This document shows positions 44,326 to 52,568 of a stretch of DNA of 64,000 nt, one piece after another. The notes under the pieces are model-generated. The model saw only the letters and a program-made list of their open reading frames with translations. It had not been told where the DNA came from and did not search any database. The DNA is taken from the NCBI GenBank assembly GCA_021788095.1, contig JAJYLB010000001.1:124001-188000 (forward strand), given 5' to 3'. The position numbers were made by a program, and so were the translations under genes. Source of the DNA: Acidobacteriota bacterium. GTDB taxonomy: Bacteria; Acidobacteriota; Terriglobia; Acidiferrales; UBA7541. The first letter of the stretch is position 1. Each line of letters starts with the position of its first letter.

Positions 44326-45134
44326 GCGAGTACATTCGCCGCTTTTCGCTTCGGCAGCGGATCGAGCACGCCGCCGGCATGACCTTGTTTATCGTGTTGG
44401 CCGCGACCGGCCTTCCCCAGGAATTCTTCGAACAAGCTTGGGCCCGGTGGGCGATTCTGGCGATGGGCGGGATCGAGCGGGTGCGCTGGGTTCACGTCTA
44501 CACGGGGATCGTCTTCGCCGCGCTCGTCGCCTGGCACCTGCTAACGGCCTTGCTTCAGGTGGGCCGCCGCAAAGTGCCGGCGTCGATGGTGCCCACGCGG
44601 AAGGACTTTCTCGACGCCATCGCCATGATGCGGTACTACCTGCGGCTCGCGGACCAGCCGCCCCGGTTCGATCGCTTCGATTACCGGCAGAAATTCGAAT
44701 ACTGGGGTCTGGTGATGGGTTCCCTGATCATGATCGTGACCGGCTTCATGCTCTGTTTCCCGGTCGAGACGACGCGCTTCCTGCCCGGCCAAGTGATTCC
44801 CGCGGCCCTCCTCATGCATGGCAAGGAAGCGCTGCTCGCTTTCCTGATCGTCATCACTTGGCACCTGTATAACGCGCACCTCTCGCTCGAGTCTTTCCCC
44901 TTCGACAAGAGCATCTTCACCGGGAACACCACGCGCGAGCGCATGGAGAAGGAACACCCGCTCGAATACGCCCGCTGGCTCGCCGCTCAGAAGCCCGAGG
45001 CAGAACCCAAGCCGGCCGAGCCGGTCCCGGTTGCCTCTGGGGAAGGGAACGCCGGCGAGCCTGGCGAGAAAGTTTCTCGAGAGCACGTCGGTGGGAGCGC
45101 GCCTGAGGGCGGCCCCGAGGAGCCTGCGTCCTAG
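44322..45134 (+). CDS. membrane cytochrome b (b561/FdnI-like)
   Basis: 270 residues from the ATG at 44322 (ATGA overlap). Four to five helices carry histidines for two b hemes: RIEHAAGMTLFIVLAATG, WVHVYTGIVFAALVAWHLLTA and LLMHGKEALLAFLIVITWHLYNAHL. The tail (about 215-270) is Pro/Glu/Gly-rich and hydrophilic. It is a clear paralogue of 7747-8742 (shared FPMDL/FPFDKSIFTG and E-HP-EY segments). With the 9-heme partner it should form a quinone-linked membrane complex. Confidence 0.9.
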   Translation: MSEYIRRFSLRQRIEHAAGMTLFIVLAATGLPQEFFEQAWARWAILAMGGIERVRWVHVYTGIVFAALVAWHLLTALLQVGRRKVPASMVPTRKDFLDAIAMMRYYLRLADQPPRFDRFDYRQKFEYWGLVMGSLIMIVTGFMLCFPVETTRFLPGQVIPAALLMHGKEALLAFLIVITWHLYNAHLSLESFPFDKSIFTGNTTRERMEKEHPLEYARWLAAQKPEAEPKPAEPVPVASGEGNAGEPGEKVSREHVGGSAPEGGPEEPAS

Positions 45135-45158
45135 CAGGGTGCAGGAGAAGGCGGAGTT

Positions 45159-45236
45159 GTCATGCTGAGCGAAACGAAGCATCCCGTCCATCCGTCGGAA
45201 ACGTGGCTCGGGATCCTTCGCTGCGCTCAGGATGAC
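45159..45236. repeat. imperfect 78-base palindrome (CTGAGCG type)
   Basis: The 26-base left end (GTCATGCTGAGCGAAACG...) and right end (...CTGCGCTCAGGATGAC) are reverse complements with about four mismatches. A half copy is at 2386-2446. It ends 16 bases before the kinase start and could influence its leader. Confidence 0.7.
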
Positions 45237-45252
45237 GGAGGGCGTACTTTCG

Positions 45253-47121
45253 ATGGGAGCAAGTAGCCCCAAACGGGGAACGGCACGGAGCCTTCGGGGC
45301 CGGCTGATCCTGTTGACCCTGGCCGGAACCCTGATCCCGATTGCCATTCTGGGCTGGCAGAGCCTCTCGAGCGTCCAAACGCTCCAATCGCGCATTCTGG
45401 CCGAGCGTCAGCATCTGGCGGAAAGCATCGCCACGCACCTCGATACCGTACTCAATTCCCAGTTCCAGTTGCTCGCGCCGGTTACCCCTCAACTCGCCGC
45501 GGGCGCGCCGGGAAAATACGAGGTGCCGCCCGAGGTTCTGCGCGAGGACTACGTTCACTCCCAGCTCTTTTCCGGTGTGTTGGTGCTGGATGCCGCTGGC
45601 AAAGTGGTCGAGAGCGAGCCCGCCGGCGGCCTTCCGTCGCTGGGAGACAGCCTGGATGTTCCCGAAATCCGCGCGGTGCTCCGGGGCGGAACGCTGGCGA
45701 TTTCGTCTTTGTGGACAGGACCGGAGGGCCAGCGCCGTCTGTTCCTCTTCGTCGGCTTGCGCGACGGGCAGGGCAAGGTTGTCGGCGCCGTCGCGGGCGC
45801 GATCGATCCGCAAGGCAGGCGGCTTCGCCACCTCCTCGACCTCGCTCCGCTCGATCCTGGCGAGACGGCAGACCTCGTCGATCGGCAGGGTGTGGTCATC
45901 GCCAGCACGGTCCCCGACCGGCTCTACTCCGAAGCCGATCACCAGCACTTCCTCGCCGGACTCATCGCCGCGCAGAAGCCGGCTGTGGGCACCTGCCATA
46001 GCTGTCACCAGGACGGCTCGGCCCCCACGCGCGTGAACGACGTCATGGCTTTCGCGCCGCTGCCTTCGCGCCCCTCCTGGGGCGTGGATATCCGCCAGCC
46101 GGCAAAGCAGGCTTTCGGCCAGGCGCAAGCGTTGCGCTGGAAGATTCTGGGCTGGGCCGCGGGATTGGCGGTTCTGGCCGTGCTCTTTGCCTGCGGCATG
46201 GCCACCAGCCTCGCCGGACCCATCGCCCAGCTCGAGAAAACGGCAGGCGGAATCGCCGCCGGGCAGCTCGAAACGCCGGTGCCCCCGCTCGGGAGCGACG
46301 AGGTGGGCCGACTCGGAGCCGCGTTCGAGCGAATGCGCGTGGCCTTACGCGAGTCCCAGGACGACGTCGTTCGCGGCCGCGAGTTGCTCGAAGCTCGCGT
46401 GGTCGAGCGCACCGCGGAAACCCGGCGGTTGTACCAGGAAGTGCAACAGCGCGACCGGCTCCGCGCGCGGCTGCTCGAAAAACTGATTGGCGCGCAGGAG
46501 GAGGAGCGGCGGCGCATCGCGCGCGAGCTGCACGACCAGACCAGCCAGGAACTCGGCGCGCTCGTTCTCGCTCTCGACACTGCCATCGCCAGGCTCCCCG
46601 AGGACGTCCCCACCACGCACCTCCAAGAAGCCAAGGGCCTCGCCGTCCGCATCCTCGACGGCGTCCACCGGCTCAGCTTCGATTTGCGGCCGTCCGCCCT
46701 CGACGATCTCGGCCTCTTCCGCGCCATCGCCTGGTACGCCGATCGCGACCTCAAGCGCCGCGGCGTTTCGGTCCGCTGCGAGTTCGAAGGGGAAGACGTT
46801 CGCTTGCCTGCCGACGTCGAGACGGCGCTATTTCGCGCGGTGCAGGAAGCCATCTCGAACATCGTCCGGCACGCCCGGGCCGAATCCGTGCTCATTCAGG
46901 GCGCGATCGATGCCCGCGCCGTCGCCATCGAGATCGAAGACGACGGCTGCGGGTTCGAGCCCGAATCCATCTCGACGAGCGCGACGAGCGGCCGCGGCCT
47001 GGGACTCGCGGGCTTGCGCGAACGAGTCGAGTTGCTCGGCGGAACGGCGCGCATCGAGTCTTCGCCGGGCCACGGCACCCGCGTCTTGTTCACCGTGCCC
47101 CTGGGAGGCGATCGTGGCTAA
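45253..47121 (+). CDS. NarL-type histidine kinase with a c-type heme motif in its sensor domain
   Basis: 622 residues from the ATG at 45253 (GGAGGG about 10 bases upstream). The order is a membrane helix (about 20-42), an extracytoplasmic Cache-like sensor (45-285), a second helix (about 295-318), HAMP, a coiled coil, HisKA_3 with EEERRRIARELHDQTSQE (His427), and HATPase with NIVRHARA and GRGLGLAGLRERV. The sensor contains GTCHSCHQDG, a CxxCH at residues 248-252 that would covalently bind heme c if exported. Such sensors are known in Geobacter-type chemoreceptors and kinases for redox or gas signals. It lies directly after a multiheme/cytochrome b pair and before a NarL-family regulator. Confidence 0.9.
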   Translation: MGASSPKRGTARSLRGRLILLTLAGTLIPIAILGWQSLSSVQTLQSRILAERQHLAESIATHLDTVLNSQFQLLAPVTPQLAAGAPGKYEVPPEVLREDYVHSQLFSGVLVLDAAGKVVESEPAGGLPSLGDSLDVPEIRAVLRGGTLAISSLWTGPEGQRRLFLFVGLRDGQGKVVGAVAGAIDPQGRRLRHLLDLAPLDPGETADLVDRQGVVIASTVPDRLYSEADHQHFLAGLIAAQKPAVGTCHSCHQDGSAPTRVNDVMAFAPLPSRPSWGVDIRQPAKQAFGQAQALRWKILGWAAGLAVLAVLFACGMATSLAGPIAQLEKTAGGIAAGQLETPVPPLGSDEVGRLGAAFERMRVALRESQDDVVRGRELLEARVVERTAETRRLYQEVQQRDRLRARLLEKLIGAQEEERRRIARELHDQTSQELGALVLALDTAIARLPEDVPTTHLQEAKGLAVRILDGVHRLSFDLRPSALDDLGLFRAIAWYADRDLKRRGVSVRCEFEGEDVRLPADVETALFRAVQEAISNIVRHARAESVLIQGAIDARAVAIEIEDDGCGFEPESISTSATSGRGLGLAGLRERVELLGGTARIESSPGHGTRVLFTVPLGGDRG

Positions 47122-47124
47122 GAT

Positions 47125-47200
47125 TCCTCGGGGGTCGGAGCTTCAGCTCCGACAAAGGGGCGCTCAGAATCCGGGGCTTCGGCCCCTGAAGTGCCATTCG
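47125..47200. repeat. two small hairpins between kinase and regulator
   Basis: GTCGGAGCTTCAGCTCCGAC and GGGGCTTCGGCCCC lie in the 92-base gap. Both have stable tetraloop-like turns. They may lower read-through to the regulator or be REP units. Confidence 0.6.
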
Positions 47201-47213
47201 TTAGGAGGTTGAT

Positions 47214-47873
47214 ATGGCCTCCAAAATCCGCGTGCTTATCGCCGACGATCACGCCCTGGTTCGCGATGGCGTCAAGTCCCTGCTCGGCTTGACGGAAGAC
47301 ATCGAGGTGGTGGGCGAAGCCGGCGACGGCCGCGAGGCGATCGAGCAGGCGCGGAAACTCAAGCCCGATGTCATTCTCATGGACATCGCCATGCCCGGGC
47401 TCGGCGGCCTGGAAGCCGCGCTCGAACTCAGGCGCGAGGGATCGCCATCGCGCATCCTCGTCTTGACGCAATACGACGACGTCGAGTACGTCCGCCGCTT
47501 CCTCAAGATCGGCATCGCCGGCTACGTCCTCAAGCGCATGTTCGGCTCCGAGCTGGCGTCGGCGATTCGCTCGGCGGCGCGCGGCGGGCTCGTGCTCGAT
47601 CCCCAGGTGGCCGCCGAGGCGATCCAACCGGCGCCCGAAGAGCGCGGCGCGGCATCCGAGGACCTCTACGAGCTGCTCACCGATCGCGAAAAGCAGGTGC
47701 TGCGGCTCGTCGCGCTCGGCCGGAGCAACAAGGAAGTCGCCGTCGAGCTCGGCATCAGCGTCAAAACCGCCATGTCCCACCGCGAGCACTTGATGGAAAA
47801 GCTCGGCCTGCGCAACCGCACGGACTTGATCAAGTTCGCCATCAAGAAAGGCGTGATCCGCGTCGAGGGGTAG
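47214..47873 (+). CDS. NarL/FixJ-family response regulator
   Basis: 219 residues; the start follows AGGAGG. The receiver has LIADDHALVRDG with the acidic pair and Asp57 (ILMDIAMPG). Then come a linker and a LuxR-type HTH (LTDREKQVLRLVALGRSNKEVAVELGISVKTAMSHREHLMEKLG). It is the partner of the heme-motif kinase just upstream. Regulated genes are unknown, but the adjacent cytochrome module is the obvious candidate. Confidence 0.95.
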   Translation: MASKIRVLIADDHALVRDGVKSLLGLTEDIEVVGEAGDGREAIEQARKLKPDVILMDIAMPGLGGLEAALELRREGSPSRILVLTQYDDVEYVRRFLKIGIAGYVLKRMFGSELASAIRSAARGGLVLDPQVAAEAIQPAPEERGAASEDLYELLTDREKQVLRLVALGRSNKEVAVELGISVKTAMSHREHLMEKLGLRNRTDLIKFAIKKGVIRVEG

Positions 47874-48100
47874 GGGTGCACCTCGAAATCGCGGGCTCGG
47901 GGCCGGCGCGTCTGATCGAGGTCTTGCGTCGCGAGTCGAGGCTTGTAGGGGCGCGTCCCGAAGCTTCGGGATCCGCGCCCGGTCGTTCCGGTGCCGGAGC
48001 CAAGGCCGGGCGGGGGGACCCCGCCCCTACCAATGACTTCTTCGACGCCGTTTGTGGGGACGACGTGCGGTCGCCCTGCCCGGGTGAGTGAAACTTCTTC
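47874..48100. repeat. TAGGGGCG-family REPs
   Basis: Hairpins TAGGGGCGCGTCCCGAAGC with TTCGGGATCCGCGCCC (47946-47983) and GGGGGGACCCCGCCCCTAC (48011-48030). No gene is seen. Confidence 0.5.
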
Positions 48101-48137
48101 TTGACATCTTCAGGTTTGTAGTGCAAACTGGTTTGCA
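48101..48137 (+). promoter_or_regulatory. sigma-70-type promoter overlapped by a palindromic operator
   Basis: A consensus -35 TTGACA at 48101-48106 is followed after 17 bases by CAAACT as a weak -10. The dyad TGCAAAC-TG-GTTTGCA (48122-48137) covers that -10. A winged-helix regulator ends the downstream three-gene unit, so autoregulation through this site is likely. Confidence 0.6.
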
Positions 48138-48195
48138 TAGGGGCAAGGACGCAGGGCCTACCGGCGCGGGCTCGCCGGGTAAAGGAGGCACTGCG

Positions 48196-48873
48196 GTGAA
48201 CAACCTGCAACAGTTAGTGAACCGGTCCAAGAAGTACGACAACGTTGATGGCACGAAGGAACTGACCATGGGAATCATGGTTCTGGGGCTCCTGCCGATT
48301 CTCTGGCTGCTGGAGCGTGCGCCCAGAAGTTCGATCTGGCACCGATCGCCGCTCGTTTTTGGCACTCTCAATGCCTTGTTCTTGCTGGGCCTCTACTTCG
48401 GGGTCAAAGCGATCAAGGAACGCGTCACCTACCCCCGCACCGGGTTCGTGGCCTACGGATTCCAACGTACCGTTGTGCGCCCAGCGGTCCTCGCGCTCGT
48501 CCTGGGTATTCCCATGATGGCCGCCCTAATCGTCGCCGCTCGTTCGCACTGGGGCGCCGCGCCCGGCCTCGTCGTCGGCCTGCTTCTTGCCGCCAGCTAT
48601 GCGATCTGGATCGCCAGGCCAGTTCCGTGGAAGTGGGCCGTTGTGGCCGCCATGACGCTCGGCACGCTCGTGATCGCCCTCCTCCCGGCGCACGTTCCTG
48701 CGCATTTTGCCCTCGCCCTGGCGAATTTCCCGCCGGAAACTGCGCGGTCTCCCGCCGAATTCATTGGGGCGCTCTTCCTTAACGAGATCCTTTTCAGCGC
48801 TTTGCTAGTGGTTTCAGGCGGCGTGAGTTTTTGGCTCTACATTCGCCACACCAAGGCTCCCGTGGAGGAATGA
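48196..48873 (+). CDS. multi-helix membrane protein of unknown function (paralogue A)
   Basis: 225 residues from a GTG at 48196 placed 8 bases after AAAGGAGG; longer frames upstream run through the promoter and are not used. An N-terminal cytoplasmic part (LQQLVNRSKKYDNVDGTKEL) is followed by about six membrane helices and a short charged tail (IRHTKAP). The next gene encodes a paralogue with the same opening (VVRRPKRYDYVDGTGDL) and the same end (SYIRHTQP). I do not recognise a functional family. Pairing with a small winged-helix regulator suggests a stress- or ligand-induced membrane function. Confidence 0.8.
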   Translation: MNNLQQLVNRSKKYDNVDGTKELTMGIMVLGLLPILWLLERAPRSSIWHRSPLVFGTLNALFLLGLYFGVKAIKERVTYPRTGFVAYGFQRTVVRPAVLALVLGIPMMAALIVAARSHWGAAPGLVVGLLLAASYAIWIARPVPWKWAVVAAMTLGTLVIALLPAHVPAHFALALANFPPETARSPAEFIGALFLNEILFSALLVVSGGVSFWLYIRHTKAPVEE

Positions 48874-48934
48874 ACGCGGATCCGGCGGGCATAGGCTGCC
48901 CGGCGTACGCTCGCCGAGGCTAGGAGAAACTGCG

Positions 48935-49576
48935 GTGGACAATCTCGAAGAAGTCGTGAGACGACCCAAACGATACGACTACGTCGACGGCACGGGTGAC
49001 CTGTTTGTCGCCCTGGCGCTCCTGGGTACCGCCCTGGCCGATCGACTGGAGGCGCTCCTGCCGGCCAACGCGCCGAGGTGGGAACACGCGTTCGCCCTTC
49101 CCGTTATCCTACTGGCGGTTGGGGCAGGCTGGCCCTTGCGGAATTACATCAAGAAGCGCTGGACCTGGCGCCGCACTGGGTACGTTGCCTACCACTGTAC
49201 GGACAAGAGATCGCTAACCGCAATGGCGGCAGCCACATTCATAGGGGGCTTCGCGGCTGTCGTCTTGGCGCGAATGGTCATACTGGCAAGGCAGTCTCAT
49301 GAAATGAGTTTGGTGGCGATCGGAGCCGTGGTGCTTTTCGCGGGGACCTACGCCATGTGGAGTTACGCCACGACCAGAGAACATCGCTGGAAGTGGCTGA
49401 TCTTTCTCTTGATGGTGGTGGGCCTCCTTGTCATCGAGCTACCCGCTCACGGTGATCTCCCCCGTGCGGGCTGGCAGATGTGGCTGTTTCTCGGCCTTGC
49501 CTGGCTCGCCTCCGCTGTGGGCACCCTCGTTTCCTACATTCGGCACACGCAACCTTCCGCGGCGGGGGCGGAATGA
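48935..49576 (+). CDS. multi-helix membrane protein of unknown function (paralogue B)
   Basis: 213 residues from a GTG preceded by AGGAGAAACTGCG. The sequence has the same layout as paralogue A: LEEVVRRPKRYDYVDGTGDL, a basic loop with RRTGYVAYH (A has PRTGFVAYG), and helices to the end. The stop overlaps the regulator start (ATGA). The two proteins probably form a hetero-oligomer or arose by tandem duplication. Confidence 0.8.
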   Translation: MDNLEEVVRRPKRYDYVDGTGDLFVALALLGTALADRLEALLPANAPRWEHAFALPVILLAVGAGWPLRNYIKKRWTWRRTGYVAYHCTDKRSLTAMAAATFIGGFAAVVLARMVILARQSHEMSLVAIGAVVLFAGTYAMWSYATTREHRWKWLIFLLMVVGLLVIELPAHGDLPRAGWQMWLFLGLAWLASAVGTLVSYIRHTQPSAAGAE

Positions 49577-49872
49577 ATGAGCAACTCCAGGGGATTGCGG
49601 AGCTGGACCGGGTCATCCACGAGCCGGGGCGGCTCATGATCCTAGCCTTGCTCTCGGGAGTGAAGGAATGCGATTTCCTTTTCCTCTTGAACGAGACCGG
49701 GATGACGAAAGGCAATCTATCGAGCCATCTCACGCGACTGGAAGAGTCGGGTTACGTGGAGATCGAGAAGACGTACCGTGGCAAGATCCCACAAACGCTC
49801 GTCCGCCTTACTCGTCGCGGCCGCTCCGCGTTCGAGGTCTATCGCAAAGTGCTGAAGGGAGCTTTCTCGTGA
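49573..49872 (+). CDS. winged-helix transcriptional regulator (MarR/ArsR-like)
   Basis: 99 residues from the ATG at 49573, overlapping the previous stop. It is a compact wHTH: IHEPGRLMILALLS (helix 1), CDFLFLLNETGMTKGNLSSHLTRLEESGYVEI (recognition region), and a wing with KTYRGKIPQTLVRLTRRGRSAF. Proteins of this group usually repress their own operon. The palindrome at 48122-48137 in the operon promoter is the natural target. No ligand-binding cysteines are visible. Confidence 0.9.
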   Translation: MNEQLQGIAELDRVIHEPGRLMILALLSGVKECDFLFLLNETGMTKGNLSSHLTRLEESGYVEIEKTYRGKIPQTLVRLTRRGRSAFEVYRKVLKGAFS

Positions 49873-50017
49873 ATCCTTTGCGAGCTTGGCGCCTTTGCGT
49901 CTTGGCGTGAGAACGCTTTTTTCGTGATTGTATTTGGGTCTGGCAAGGAGTATATCTCATTGCGAAACTGCCCGCCGAAACGGGTGGGGGCTGCTCGGCA
50001 GGGGTGGGCTGGAAGCC

Positions 50018-52474
50018 ATGGGCGCACTGCGCGAGAGCCTGCGAAATAGTCTGCGATTTGCCAAGCGCGCGCCCGTCGTCACGACGGTCTCCGTCATCGT
50101 TCTGGCGCTCGGCATCGGCACGTGCACCGCCATCTTCAGCATACTCTACGCGGTCCTTTTCAGCCCGCTGCCTTACAAGAATCCCGATCGGCTCGTCGTC
50201 CTCCTCAGAGTCCAAGTGATCACGCAGGCTTACCAAGGGAGCACGGTTTCGAGCACCGCGCCCCTGCCGATGGTTTCCGGGCCCGACTTCCTCAGTTATG
50301 CCAAGCTCGGCGACGTCTTCTCGGCGCTGGCCGTGGGCGAGCCGTATGGCGCCGCTACCGATTCCGCCGGCCAGAAAGTGGTTCTGCGCGGATACGAGGT
50401 GACTCCGGACTTTTTTAAGGTGCTGGACATCAAGCCGGCAGCCGGCCGGCTTTTCACCGCCGACGACGAGCAGGCGGGACGGGATCACGTGGTCGTCCTG
50501 GGCCCGAACTTTTCCAGCAACGGCACGTGGACCAGCAAGATTCAGGTCGGTGGCACGCTCACCCTGAACAAGGAGCCCTACTCCGTGATTGGCCGCCTGC
50601 CGTCTTCCTTCCGCGTGGCCAACGCCTCGCTCTTCTGGTTTCAGGCTGACCCCGATCTCTTCATTCCCATCCCCATCGCCGAACTCCAGAAGGCGCCGGA
50701 AACGAACGCGTTCCTCACGAGCACGCTCACGGCGATCGGCCGGCTCAAGCCCGGCGCGACTATCGCGCAGGCGCAAACGGAGATGACGACCATCGCCGCG
50801 GGCTTGGCCAAGTCGAACCCGGCTCTCGATGCTGGCGTTGGCGTCCAAGTCAAATCGATGAAGTCCCAGGTCGGCCAGGTGCCCGGGATGCTCTTAAAAA
50901 TGCTGTTGATGGCCGTGGGGTTCGTGCTGCTGATCGCTTGCATCAACATCGCGGTTCTGATTCTGACGCAAGGCGCGCGACGCCAGCACGAACTCGCGAT
51001 TCGGCATGCCGTCGGTGCCTCCCGGGTCAGAATCGTGGGCCAGCTATTTTCCGAAAGCCTTTTCCTCGCTTTCGTTGGCGGCGTTTTTGGCGTCTTGCTC
51101 TCCTTCTGGCTGAAAGAGGCCTTGCTCTCTCGCTTGCCGGAAGCCTCCCTCCCGTTCACCGTTCCCATCACGATCAGTTGGCCGGTCCTGCTCTTCGCGG
51201 TCGGCGTTTCGTTTGCGGCGGCCGTGCTCTTCGGCGTGATTCCGGCGCTCCAGCTCTCGCTGGTCCCCTCGGCCGAGCTGCTCAAGGAAGCGGCGCGCGG
51301 GGGAAGCGGGGGCGTGCGGTCGGGCTGGCTGCGCAACGGGTTTGTGGTTTGCGAGATGACGCTGGCCTTCGCCTTGCTCATCGTCTGCGGGCTCCTGATC
51401 CAGGGACTGCGGGGCATGGTGGTTTCGATCACCGGTTACGATCCCAATACGATGTTGCAAATGAGCGTGAACCTGAAGCCCGCGACGTTTCCGTCCTTCG
51501 CCACGCGGGAAAACGCGTACCGCCAAATCCTTTCCCGGGTGGCTTCCTCCTCCCTGGTGGCTTCCGCAACACTGGAAGCGGCTTCGATGGGCGGCACAGT
51601 CGCCCGCGCCGACCAGCCCGTCACCGCGCTCCAGGTCAAGACGGGCCCCCTCGCGGCCGTTACGTCGGTCAGTCCAGACTACTTCCGCGCGATGCACCTA
51701 TCCCTGCTTCGCGGCAGGACGTTCGCCTGGGCGGATTACGCCGAGAAACCTTCGGTCGCCATCGTCAACCAAGCCCTAGCCCAAGCGTTCTGGGCGAACG
51801 GGAATCCCTTGGGCAAACACGTCACCACCGAGTTTCCCGCCCAGCCGCTCGAAGTGGTCGGCGTGATCCAGAACGCCGCGTCGCAAATGAACGCGATGGG
51901 CAACACGCCTCAAATCTACCTCCCTGAATTGCCGGCTGGAGCCCTTCTGAAGGTTCGCACGGTGGGACCCGCAAAATCGGCGCTGGCTGCGATTCATGAT
52001 TTGGCTGCGGGCGCCGCTCCCGGCGTCGAGATTCAAGCTCCGACGACGATGGAGCAACTCGAAACTCAGGAAAGCACGCCTCTGCGCTACCTTCTGTTGG
52101 TTCTGGCTTCCTTCGGGCTGATGGCCCTTCTTTTGGGAACGATTGGCGTCTCCGCCGTCACGGCCTATTCCGTCACCCAGCGCACCCACGAAATCTGCGT
52201 GCGCATGGCGCTGGGCGCGCGGCCAGCACAGATTCTTCGGGACGTAATGGGGGAAGGCGTGCGCTTGAGCCTCTACGGCGTCGGCATCGGTCTGCTGGTG
52301 GCGCTGGGCCTCGGAAAAGTGCTGATGCACTTCTACCGTGGCATCACCTTCGGCTCGCTCGCCACCTATTTCGAGGTGGCGGCGCTGCTTCTGGCCGTCG
52401 CGGTGCTGGCCTGCTACTTCGCCGCGCGCCGCGCCGCGAGGGTCGATCCGATGAACGCGCTGCGGTGCGAGTGA
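50018..52474 (+). CDS. ADOP-type ABC transporter permease 2
   Basis: 818 residues from the ATG at 50018 (upstream frame excluded because MGALRESLRNSLRFAKRAPVV is the family start). Two MacB_PCD/FtsX units: helix 1 with VIVLALGIGTCTAIFSILYAV, a central unit (LLMAVGFVLLIACINIAVLILTQGARRQHELAIRHAVGA), and a C-terminal set (FGLMALLLGTIGVSAVTAYSVTQRTHEICVRMALGA). No ATPase gene is nearby. It is very similar to the permease at 53848 (for example SPLPYKNPDRLVVLLR in both), so the two arose by tandem duplication. No sigma-54 promoter like that of the second copy was found here. Confidence 0.93.
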   Translation: MGALRESLRNSLRFAKRAPVVTTVSVIVLALGIGTCTAIFSILYAVLFSPLPYKNPDRLVVLLRVQVITQAYQGSTVSSTAPLPMVSGPDFLSYAKLGDVFSALAVGEPYGAATDSAGQKVVLRGYEVTPDFFKVLDIKPAAGRLFTADDEQAGRDHVVVLGPNFSSNGTWTSKIQVGGTLTLNKEPYSVIGRLPSSFRVANASLFWFQADPDLFIPIPIAELQKAPETNAFLTSTLTAIGRLKPGATIAQAQTEMTTIAAGLAKSNPALDAGVGVQVKSMKSQVGQVPGMLLKMLLMAVGFVLLIACINIAVLILTQGARRQHELAIRHAVGASRVRIVGQLFSESLFLAFVGGVFGVLLSFWLKEALLSRLPEASLPFTVPITISWPVLLFAVGVSFAAAVLFGVIPALQLSLVPSAELLKEAARGGSGGVRSGWLRNGFVVCEMTLAFALLIVCGLLIQGLRGMVVSITGYDPNTMLQMSVNLKPATFPSFATRENAYRQILSRVASSSLVASATLEAASMGGTVARADQPVTALQVKTGPLAAVTSVSPDYFRAMHLSLLRGRTFAWADYAEKPSVAIVNQALAQAFWANGNPLGKHVTTEFPAQPLEVVGVIQNAASQMNAMGNTPQIYLPELPAGALLKVRTVGPAKSALAAIHDLAAGAAPGVEIQAPTTMEQLETQESTPLRYLLLVLASFGLMALLLGTIGVSAVTAYSVTQRTHEICVRMALGARPAQILRDVMGEGVRLSLYGVGIGLLVALGLGKVLMHFYRGITFGSLATYFEVAALLLAVAVLACYFAARRAARVDPMNALRCE

Positions 52475-52568
52475 GAAAGGCAGTGGCTGGTGGCTGGTGA
52501 GCTTTAGGAAGGAGCGGGGCGGGTTCTGTAAAGGAGCCCTGCAATGAAGACAAAAGAGGAGAGGAACG

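Noticed and set aside
49890-50017. Sigma-54 promoter for ADOP 2
   Set aside because: TCTGGCAAGGAGTATATC and nearby strings do not give GG-N10-GC with a TGC, and the TGTCCG block is absent.
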